Source: a virus. Taken from it: 22,584 bases of DNA. This document shows, in pieces, positions 8,824 to 14,188 of the stretch. The position numbers and the translations under genes were made by a program. A model generated the notes under the pieces. It made no database searches. It worked only from the letters and a program-made list of their open reading frames with translations, and had not been told where the DNA came from. The stretch lies in IMG/VR virus record IMGVR_UViG_3300001686_000029, positions 1-22,584 of that record; one strand, written 5' to 3'. Numbering within the stretch: the first letter of the stretch is position 1; every line of letters starts with the position of its first letter.

Positions 8824-9383
8824 TCATGGCCAGTTCCGGCGCGGCGGCTCGGCCGCCTCGTTGTCGGCTGCGGCTTCTTGCTCGTCCTTGATCCGGTAGA
8901 AGATCTCCCACTCGGTCAGTTCGCGGGCGCTGATTCGTCGTAGGAGCTCGGCGACGGTGCATCCGAGGTCTCGGGCGAGGACGAAGTAGAAGAGTCGTCC
9001 GTCGCCGCTTCGGAGTTTCCCTCCATCTCCTCCTGCTCCTCTTCGGACAGGCCGGACAGGCGGGCGGCAACGTCGTAGAGACGGTCGAGGACCTTGGCGT
9101 TCTTCATGCCGAGCAGGCCCGTGTCCTGGTCGGTGAAGAGCCGGTCGCCGTGCTCGTCGATGAGGCACTTGACCAGCAGGCCGGCGCGGGCGTTGTCCTG
9201 GATGAAGACGACTTCGGCCTGCGGCGTCCCGGCGTTGCGGATCTGACGGCGCGAACCCTGGTAGGCGTCCAGCTCTTCGCCGGTCAGGCCACGGACGATG
9301 ACCTCATCTCCCCACTCGGGAACGGGGACCTTCTCGGTCTGCAGGTCACTGACGCCAAGGATGGCGTCTCGGGACAGGGCCAT
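8824..9383 (-). CDS. Tail assembly chaperone, frameshifted long form (G-T product)
   Basis: A -1 frameshift at GGGAAAC (9015-9021) joins codons 1-123 of the upstream frame to a 63-codon downstream frame ending at the TGA at 8824, giving a predicted 186-aa fusion. The downstream part contains GRLFYFVLARDLGCTVAELL and the conserved-type helix ARELTEWEIFYRIKDEQ, which is characteristic of the T half of siphoviral tail assembly chaperones. The frame has no convincing independent start with a ribosome site, and it lies directly before the tape measure gene as expected. In lambda and related phages the short and long products in a fixed ratio chaperone the tape measure protein during tail assembly. 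The slip site and reading frames are seen directly; function follows from the family. Confidence 0.9.
8916..9383 (-). CDS. Tail assembly chaperone, short form (G product)
   Basis: A 155-aa acidic protein with ATG at 9383 and the ribosome site AGGAG five bases upstream. The N-terminal part (DLQTEKVPVPEWGDEVIVRGLTG, written here only as landmarks DLQTEKV and GLTGEE) matches the tail assembly chaperone family: a short strand region followed by helices, including the LVKCLIDEHGDRLF stretch. After residue 123 the unshifted frame becomes low-complexity Ser/Thr/Pro (DDSSTSSSPETSDAPSP), typical of a frame under selection for the alternative -1 reading. It lies between the gp10-like protein and the tape measure gene, the canonical place for this pair. 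Confidence 0.9.
   Translation of the reverse strand: MALSRDAILGVSDLQTEKVPVPEWGDEVIVRGLTGEELDAYQGSRRQIRNAGTPQAEVVFIQDNARAGLLVKCLIDEHGDRLFTDQDTGLLGMKNAKVLDRLYDVAARLSGLSEEEQEEMEGNSEAATDDSSTSSSPETSDAPSPSSYDESAPAN
9015..9021 (-). promoter_or_regulatory. Programmed -1 ribosomal frameshift slippery site GGGAAAC
   Basis: On the minus strand the heptamer G GGA AAC is in the zero frame of the chaperone gene, fitting the X XXY YYZ rule. Slipping back one base re-pairs as GGG AAA and continues as CTC CGA AGC into the open T frame. The upstream codons are unusually purine-rich (GAGGAGCAGGAGGAG), which could act as an internal Shine-Dalgarno stimulator about 10-25 bases before the slip site. Confidence 0.9.
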
Positions 9384-9390
9384 GGTGCTC

Positions 9391-9864
9391 CTAGCTGATG
9401 TCTCGTGAAATGCCGTCCAGCACCTTGCTGACAGCCCGCCTGGAGACGGGGCCGGCGGCGCGGACGACGTGGTAGAAGTAGGGCTCCGCCGACTGGTTGA
9501 CCCAGTTCTCGCGGTTGCCGAAGACAGGGTGCCGCCACCGCTTCTTGCCCTCGACCATGCTGGGCAGGCTCTTCATGCGAGTGGGCATTTTGCGCCCGTC
9601 CACACGGATGGCGACACCGGCCTGCTTGCCGACGGTCTTCACTTCGAGGCGCGTTGCCCGTGACAGCGCACCCCGGAGTCCGTCAGGGCTGTAGGACTGC
9701 TTGGACGGGATGGTGCGGATGCTCGCGCGGACCTTCGGAACGAGCGGCGCTGCTGCCTTTCGCAGCTCCCGGCGGAACCGCTTCTTGATCTCTTTGTCGT
9801 CCATGCGGCGCAGCTCGCGGCTGATTCGCCGCAGGTCACCGCTGTCCCGAAGGCCGATCGTCAT
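9391..9864 (-). CDS. HK97 gp10-like head-tail joining / tail completion protein
   Basis: A 157-aa strongly basic protein. I chose the ATG at 9864 because GGAGG lies six bases upstream; a GTG one codon earlier is also possible. The N-terminal half is an Arg/Lys-rich helix (RRISRELRRMDDKEIKKRF), followed by the helix RELRKAAAPLVPKVRASI. Then come strand segments and the motif WRHPVFGNRENWVNQ, with AEPYFYHVV near the end. This arrangement is typical of the HK97 gp10-like family of neck/tail-terminator-associated proteins. It lies after the tail tube gene rather than before it, so the family assignment is firmer than the exact assembly role. Confidence 0.75.
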   Translation of the reverse strand: MTIGLRDSGDLRRISRELRRMDDKEIKKRFRRELRKAAAPLVPKVRASIRTIPSKQSYSPDGLRGALSRATRLEVKTVGKQAGVAIRVDGRKMPTRMKSLPSMVEGKKRWRHPVFGNRENWVNQSAEPYFYHVVRAAGPVSRRAVSKVLDGISRDIS

Positions 9865-10084
9865 CACTGGCCTCCTCGCCGTACCGGACGAAGATCCGGT
9901 GTGTCGCAGGGCCGCGACCGTCGGACAGTTGCTGTCCGGCGCTGTCCGTCGCGCGAAATGTGACGTATAGGCCGAAGGTCCCGAACTCCAGTCCCCGCAC
10001 AGAACTCGGCTCCAGGCCCAAGGAGTGGCATATGGCCCAAGCGACTGGACGCGGGATCGACTCGGGAACGTCGGGCACGCTCAC
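9836..10084 (-). CDS. Small hypothetical tail-region protein
   Basis: An 82-aa protein from a GTG that overlaps the TGA of the tail tube gene (GTGA), and it overlaps the start of the gp10-like gene. The N-terminus IPRPVAWAICHSLGL looks helical; the second half (TFGLYVTFRATDSAG and GPATHRIFVRYG) looks like strands. I do not recognise a family. Tight packing between two tail genes and normal codon use indicate a real gene. It may act in tail assembly, but nothing in the sequence shows this directly. Confidence 0.7.
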   Translation of the reverse strand: MSVPDVPESIPRPVAWAICHSLGLEPSSVRGLEFGTFGLYVTFRATDSAGQQLSDGRGPATHRIFVRYGEEASDDDRPSGQR

Positions 10085-10560
10085 GGCACGGTGATGTTTT
10101 CGACGGGGATCGACGTGATCGCGAACTGGATGGTGATCTGCGCCGGGTTCTCGACGTCACGCGCCTTCGGCTGCCCGGTGACCTTCACCGGGAACACGTC
10201 GTACTTCAGACCCGCCGTGTCGCCCTCGGGGAAGATGCAGACGAACCCGGCCGTGTCCCGCGGCAGCAGCGTCCGCACGTCGCTCGACGTCGACGACATG
10301 TACAGCGTGATCGAGCTGTCGTCCGCGGTGATACGGCCCGGAATCTTCGACACGAAGCGGCTGCCGAGGTCCGGGGTGTCCTGCTGGTCGCTGTTCGTCG
10401 CGAACCCGGACACGGATGCGATCTCCGCGGTCAGATCGGATCCTGCGTTCAGCTCGGAACGCGTCGGGCTGTTCTTGTTGGCGATGGTCGCGACCCAGTA
10501 GTAGCGGGTCGTACCCGGCGGGATGTACCGGGACGTTGCAGTGATCGGCGTGGCCACCAT
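10081..10560 (-). CDS. Major tail tube protein
   Basis: A 159-aa beta-rich protein with ATG at 10560 and GGAG about nine bases upstream. Features typical of siphoviral tail tube proteins are visible: an opening with aromatic strands (TTRYYWVATIAN), a region near ITADDSSITLYMSS, the segment TAGFVCIFPEGDTAGLKYD, and a closing strand set (VFPVKVTGQPKARDVENPA, then QITIQFAITSIP). It sits upstream of the chaperone pair and tape measure gene, exactly where the tube gene is expected. Copies of this protein stack as hexameric rings around the tape measure protein. Confidence 0.85.
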   Translation of the reverse strand: MVATPITATSRYIPPGTTRYYWVATIANKNSPTRSELNAGSDLTAEIASVSGFATNSDQQDTPDLGSRFVSKIPGRITADDSSITLYMSSTSSDVRTLLPRDTAGFVCIFPEGDTAGLKYDVFPVKVTGQPKARDVENPAQITIQFAITSIPVENITVP

Positions 10561-10563
10561 GGG

Positions 10564-10866
10564 TCAGCTCTCCTCTTCGCTCTTCTTGGCGGCCGTCTTG
10601 GTGCGCGACCGCGCCGGCCTCTCGGTGGATGCGTCCGCCGGCTCCGACTGCTCCGGCTCGTCTGCGGTTTCGGCCTGCTCGGTCGCCTCTTCGGCTGCGG
10701 CAGCCTCGGCAGCCGCCTGCGCCTTCAGCTCGGCGCGCTGCTCCAGTTCCTCAGCGGGAACTTGTTGCCAGCCGGCGTTCGTGTAGTGCGGCATGGCGTC
10801 CTTGGGAACCTCGATCTCCTGCGCCTCCGGCAGGGTCGGGTGCCGCATCACGATGGTGTCGCTCAC
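10564..10866 (-). CDS. Small structural-region protein with Ala/Glu/Lys-rich tail
   Basis: A 100-aa protein starting at GTG 10866, which overlaps the TGA of the preceding gene and has GAGGG four bases upstream. The same frame is open to 11358, but that extension runs under the upstream gene and the opposite-strand membrane gene and is not needed. Residues 1-35 (HPTLPEAQEIEVP, YTNAGWQQVP) form a small strand module of a type common in actinophage head/tail operons. Residues 40-100 are low complexity: Ala/Glu first, then Lys/Arg-rich at the end (RSRTKTAAKKSEEES). Function is unknown; it directly precedes the tail tube gene. Confidence 0.75.
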   Translation of the reverse strand: MSDTIVMRHPTLPEAQEIEVPKDAMPHYTNAGWQQVPAEELEQRAELKAQAAAEAAAAEEATEQAETADEPEQSEPADASTERPARSRTKTAAKKSEEES

Positions 10867-11201
10867 GGGACCCTCACCACCGCGACGCTGACGCTGCTGG
10901 TCACGCTGTAGTTGATGGTCGCCAGCCCGGTCGTCGGGTCCGCGTACAGGCTGGCCGACAGCGGGATGACACCGATGCCCGTGGTCGCAGCCACAGTGAA
11001 GCTGGAGTCGGCGATGGCGAGGCGGCCATCGACCTGGCCGGGCGTGGTCAGCGTGACCGTGCACGCTGCCGCGTTCCCATTCTTCACGTAGAGGAAGGTG
11101 CCGGAGCCGCACGCGGCGGTGTCGCCGTTGGTGGCGGCTACAGGCAGTGAGCCGATGTCGAGCCCGACATTGGGCACGACCTGGGTTACGAGCGCGGTCA
11201 T
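10863..11201 (-). CDS. Small beta-rich structural protein (hypothetical)
   Basis: A 112-aa protein with ATG at 11201 and a strong AGGAGG five bases upstream. It is almost all predicted strands, with a GDTAACGSGTFLYVKNG motif followed by CTVTLTTPGQVDG and a closing ASLYADPTTGLATINY. Similar small beta-sandwich proteins are frequent near the head-tail junction of actinophages, and some are suspected decoration or tail-associated proteins. I cannot assign a function. It is the first minus-strand gene after the region occupied by the reversed membrane protein gene, and its good ribosome site may restart translation there. Confidence 0.75.
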   Translation of the reverse strand: MTALVTQVVPNVGLDIGSLPVAATNGDTAACGSGTFLYVKNGNAAACTVTLTTPGQVDGRLAIADSSFTVAATTGIGVIPLSASLYADPTTGLATINYSVTSSVSVAVVRVP

Positions 11202-11223
11202 CCGCTCCTCCTAGTCGATTTCG

Positions 11224-11252
11224 TTGACCCGGATACCGGGGAATGGGACGAT
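11224..11252 (+). promoter_or_regulatory. Promoter-like sequence for the reversed membrane gene
   Basis: A TTGACC hexamer at 11224-11229 is followed 17 bases later by GACGAT at 11247-11252. The -35 matches the actinobacterial housekeeping consensus well; the -10 is a partial match. Transcription starting near 11259 would leave a short leader before the strong GAGGGGGG ribosome site of the gene at 11279. It is a visual match only. Confidence 0.45.
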
Positions 11253-11278
11253 CCGCGCCACTGGCACGAGGGGGGTCC

Positions 11279-11626
11279 ATGAATCTGAAAGACGCCATGG
11301 AACAGGTGGAACGGGAGCAGCCACACCTGCGCGGCACCGCGAAACTTGAAGCCATCAAGACGCTCCGAGCTCAGCCGGCCGACGCCAAGCCGATCGAACC
11401 TGCGCCTGAGCCGGTCAAGCCGGAAGTCGTGGACTCCACCCGGAAGCCGACCAGTGTCGGCGAGGCGTGGGCCCTCCTGGCTTTGGTTGCCGTGGGGATG
11501 CGGGTGATCCCGTACTTCGTGTGGGGGTCACTCGATGGGGAGCCGCACTGGTACGACGCGCTTCATGCCGTCCTGCTGATCGGCGCCATCATCGAGGTGG
11601 TCTCGGCTCACCGGCGTCGGCCCTAG
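11279..11626 (+). CDS. Small two-helix membrane protein in opposite orientation (moron-like)
   Basis: A 115-aa protein on the plus strand, the only convincing gene on that strand. I chose ATG 11279 because GAGGGGGG lies just upstream; the frame is open from 11243 but lacks such a site there. Residues 1-55 are charged and proline-rich (PADAKPIEPAPEPVKPE), probably cytoplasmic. Two hydrophobic helices follow at about 60-82 (AWALLALVAVGMRVIPYFVW) and 90-108 (ALHAVLLIGAIIEVVS), and an RRRP end. Codon use is as GC3-rich as the neighbours. It has its own promoter-like site. Its TAG interlocks with the TAG of the convergent minus-strand gene (both within CTAG at 11623-11626). Such inserted genes are often expressed in lysogens. 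A superinfection-exclusion or host-envelope role is possible but only inference. Confidence 0.72.
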   Translation: MNLKDAMEQVEREQPHLRGTAKLEAIKTLRAQPADAKPIEPAPEPVKPEVVDSTRKPTSVGEAWALLALVAVGMRVIPYFVWGSLDGEPHWYDALHAVLLIGAIIEVVSAHRRRP

Positions 11627-12090
11627 CGGCCCGTGTAGCTGTCGCAGGAGACTTCGAACACGACCATGGCCTGCGCGCCGTTGGTCGCCAAATCCATCGT
11701 GAGATTGTGCGATGAGATCATTGCCCGCATCACGGAGCCGCCCAGTGAGCGGTTCGCGGCGATCGCAGCGCCCGCCTCGCCCAAGAGTTCATAGGCCCGT
11801 TTTCGGGCCCCGGAGACGTCATCGCTTCCCCTGAGGACGGCCGCGGCGCAGCGGATCGTGAACTGTTCGCGATCGACGGCCCCGCCCATTCCCTCGGTGA
11901 GAAGAGTGGATCCGGCGTCGCTGTCGTCTTCACCACCCGTGTAGCCAACCGACAGGATCTCTTTCACGGTGGCCTGCGAAGCCGACGGGCCATCTCTCAC
12001 GATCACACCGCCGCCCCCCAGTCCGGGCCACTCCGTGAAGGAGGCCACCAGGGCATCCATGGCGGCCGGTAGCCTCGAAGTCCACGCCAT
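11623..12090 (-). CDS. Probable tail terminator / tail completion protein
   Basis: A 155-aa protein whose ATG follows the TAG of the connector gene with no gap. The N-terminal helix (AAMDALVASFTEWPGL) is followed by strands and the loop GYTGGEDDSDAGSTL, then strand FTIRCAAAVLRG, a helix (GARKRAYELLGEAGAAIA) and closing strands (AMVVFEVSCDSYTGR). This helix-strand order resembles tail terminator proteins of the lambda gpU / HK97 gp10-neighbour type. Position directly after the head-tail connector supports the call. Sequence similarity to a named family is not obvious, so the function is inferred from fold pattern and position. Confidence 0.6.
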   Translation of the reverse strand: MAWTSRLPAAMDALVASFTEWPGLGGGGVIVRDGPSASQATVKEILSVGYTGGEDDSDAGSTLLTEGMGGAVDREQFTIRCAAAVLRGSDDVSGARKRAYELLGEAGAAIAANRSLGGSVMRAMISSHNLTMDLATNGAQAMVVFEVSCDSYTGR

Positions 12091-12897
12091 CTACGCCACC
12101 CCCGGCAGCGGAGGATCCAGCAGCTCCAGCGCCCGGCGGGGGATCGCGAAGCTGCGGCCCGGCATGTACGGCTCGCTGTCACCGCCGAGCTGGACACCCA
12201 TCGTGCCGCGCTGCGTCTCCCACAGATGCTGAATGATGATCAGTCCGGCGAGCCGGTAGTCCTCCGGGATGATCGGCAGACCAGCCTGGTAGGTGATTGC
12301 CACGGAGCCCGTCAAAGGAGCCCCCGCAGTGACCGTGACCAGCCCCGTTTCGCCATCAACCCGCAGGTTCCCCACCGTCCATGTGGTGGCGCCATCGGTT
12401 GAAATGGCCGAGGTGAGCGACAGCACCGGGACGTTCCGCAGCAGGACTTGAGTGGTCGCCCCGCCGACGTCGAACCGGTCAGTGACCGTGCGCCGGACCA
12501 CGACCCGCCCCAGTGCCCGCTCCACCGCCCCCGTCGCCGCGCCGATGAAGCCGCGCAACTCGTCATCGTCCGACGTCTCCGCCGCAGCAAAATTCAACTG
12601 GGCACGAGCGTCCGCCAGCGACACGATCCCGACCGGGATGGCGGGCTGCACATCGAAAACGTCCGCATACGCCGTCGTCGGCGCAGAGGTGACGAGCCGC
12701 CACACATGCCGGCCCGCCTGAACGGTCACATAGTCGACGCGCACCTTCCCGACAGTCGCCGGCGTCGGCACGGCAGGGCTGACCGTCGTTCCGTCCGGCA
12801 AAGTGATCGTGAGTGTGGCGGAGGCCGGATTGACGAGAATGCCCGACGCGTCGGCGACATCAACAGCCACCTGGTAGACGCTGCCTAGGTCGATCAC
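12091..12897 (-). CDS. Head-tail connector protein (HK97 gp6-like) with N-terminal Ig-like domain
   Basis: A 268-aa protein from GTG 12897, overlapping the TGA of the upstream gene. Residues about 1-88 form an Ig-like beta-sandwich (LVNPASATLTITLPDGT, then AGRHVWRLVTSAPTTAY). Residues about 92-268 carry the connector core: VSLADARAQLNF, the helix DDDELRGFIGAATGAVERALG, a strand region, and the C-terminal IIPEDYRLAGLIIIQHLWETQ helix. The core matches the gp6-like family that forms the ring below the portal. The extra N-terminal domain may face outward at the neck; this is inference. Confidence 0.85.
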   Translation of the reverse strand: MIDLGSVYQVAVDVADASGILVNPASATLTITLPDGTTVSPAVPTPATVGKVRVDYVTVQAGRHVWRLVTSAPTTAYADVFDVQPAIPVGIVSLADARAQLNFAAAETSDDDELRGFIGAATGAVERALGRVVVRRTVTDRFDVGGATTQVLLRNVPVLSLTSAISTDGATTWTVGNLRVDGETGLVTVTAGAPLTGSVAITYQAGLPIIPEDYRLAGLIIIQHLWETQRGTMGVQLGGDSEPYMPGRSFAIPRRALELLDPPLPGVA

Positions 12898-14153
12898 AAG
12901 GCCCCTCCCCTCGCTGTCGGTACGGCCAACTCACCACGCTGCGCCCGCGCTACCGCAGGATCACCACGCCGCGAACGAGGCCCGGAACCCGCCGCCCCTC
13001 GAGCAGTGCCACGCACCACCACACCAGCGACCTGCCCGGCCGCGGTAAGCCCGGCAGAGACAGCGACGCTGCCCCCGGACGTGGCTCCGATCGCCCCAGC
13101 CGCCGTGCAGGCGACTGTCGCAGTGAAGGCCCCATCGAGGCCGCGGCCGACCGCGCCTGCCGCAGCCAGCACCGCAGTCACGGAGACCGCCGCATTACCG
13201 GTAGCGCCGGTAGCCACCGCGCCAGAGGCGGTCAGCGTCGCCGATACAGCGAGGCCGGTGTCCCCAGATGTGCCACGGGTTCCGTCCGCCGACAGACTGG
13301 CCGTAGAAGACAATGCTGCGGCGCCAGTCGTGGCCCGCACGCCGTCCGCCACCAGACCGGCCGTGGAGGCCAGGCCTGCACTCCCGGACGTGGCCCGGAC
13401 ACCGTCGGCTGTCAGGGCGGCCGTAGAGGTCAGCGCTGCGCCGCCAGCGGTAGCTCGGACGCCATCGGCGGTCAGTCCGGCCAGGGCCGCCAGGCTGGCA
13501 CCGCCAGTCGTGGCTCGCGCGCCAGCAGCGGTCAGGCCCGCGGTGGCCGCGAGCGCTGCACCGCCCGCAGTGGCCCGCAGGCCCGCTGCGGACAGGGTTG
13601 CAGTACCGGACAGCGCCGCGTCGCCCGTAGTGCCGGCAGTGACGTCGGCGCCGGTGAAATCGTCGTATCTGAGCGAGCTGGTGGACTGTGAGCGGACGCC
13701 GACGTTCGTGCCCGACGTGACGGCGGTGTCGGTGACGGTGGCGCGTGCGACACCGTTGACGTAGCCGGTGACCGTGGAGCCGACGACCTGAATTTTCGCG
13801 ACGTCGCCTGCTGCAGCTGCGGCCGCGTAGGTGCTGCCGATGGCGGTGAACGTGCCGCTGACCGCCTTGAAAAGACCCCAGTTCGATCCGTTGTTGCGCC
13901 ACAAGTAACCGTTGGCGAGGGTGCTGTCGCCCCGGCACATCACGCCTTGGCTCACCGCTGTGGTCGCGGCGATGGTGACTTGGGCGTAGTTGTCGCTTGT
14001 GGCCATTGGGGTGGCGGTGCGTATGACGATCGTCGCGCCTGATGCGCCCGGTGAGAGCTGCTGGGAGACGATCGACCAGGTGCCGGACACCTGAACCCAG
14101 GTGGCTCCTGGATCACCGTCGGCCCTGTTGAAGTCGTCGACGAAGGTCGTCAC
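12894..14153 (-). CDS. Lectin-like repeat protein (minor structural protein)
   Basis: A 419-aa protein with GTG at 14153 and GGGGAGGG just upstream. Residues about 1-170 look like a concanavalin/LamG-type beta-sandwich: it opens with FVDDFNRADGDPGATWVQ, followed by NGYLWRNNGSNWGLFK and a closing SSLRYDDFTGAD. Residues about 175-378 are ten 20-residue Ala/Gly/Thr/Leu repeats (consensus around LTADGVRAT). The last 40 residues are Arg/Gly/Ala-rich with short near-repeats. The N-terminal type of domain often binds sugars. The gene sits between capsid-proximal genes and the head-tail connector, so the product may be a capsid or neck appendage rather than a tail fibre, which is inference. The codons of the repeat section look normal for the operon. 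Confidence 0.75.
   Translation of the reverse strand: MTTFVDDFNRADGDPGATWVQVSGTWSIVSQQLSPGASGATIVIRTATPMATSDNYAQVTIAATTAVSQGVMCRGDSTLANGYLWRNNGSNWGLFKAVSGTFTAIGSTYAAAAAAGDVAKIQVVGSTVTGYVNGVARATVTDTAVTSGTNVGVRSQSTSSLRYDDFTGADVTAGTTGDAALSGTATLSAAGLRATAGGAALAATAGLTAAGARATTGGASLAALAGLTADGVRATAGGAALTSTAALTADGVRATSGSAGLASTAGLVADGVRATTGAAALSSTASLSADGTRGTSGDTGLAVSATLTASGAVATGATGNAAVSVTAVLAAAGAVGRGLDGAFTATVACTAAGAIGATSGGSVAVSAGLTAAGQVAGVVVRGTARGAAGSGPRSRRGDPAVARAQRGELAVPTARGGAL
13030..13630 (-). repeat. Ten tandem 60-bp coding repeats (20-residue units)
   Basis: Within the lectin-like gene, near-identical stretches such as GTGGCCCGCA and GTGGCCCGGA recur exactly every 60 bases (for example beginning near 13330, 13390, 13450, 13510 and 13570). 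At protein level each unit reads roughly G-A-A-L-x-x-T-A-x-L-T-A-D-G-V-R-A-T. The central five units are the most alike. The flanking units are degenerate and two are a residue or two longer or shorter, which suggests expansion from the centre by duplication. Confidence 0.9.
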
Positions 14154-14188
14154 GAGCCCTCCCCGTCAGAGCGTCACGCCGCCTGCTT

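Noticed and set aside
7034-8899. 621-codon plus-strand reading frame
   Set aside because: Antisense shadow of the tape measure gene, extending over its start; no domain pattern.
8824-9168. Separate gene for the chaperone T half starting at 9168
   Set aside because: The upstream 50 codons are Arg/Pro-rich off-frame sequence inside the G gene, and the slippery heptamer explains expression by frameshift.
10867-11358. N-terminal extension of the 100-aa protein up to 11358
   Set aside because: It lies under the 112-aa gene and the reversed membrane gene, reads as Arg/His-rich noise, and the GTG at 10866 has a good ribosome site and overlap.
13030-13630. Regular 60-bp repeats considered as a CRISPR array
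   Set aside because: There are no unique spacers between constant repeats; the whole unit repeats and is an open coding frame, so it is a protein repeat.
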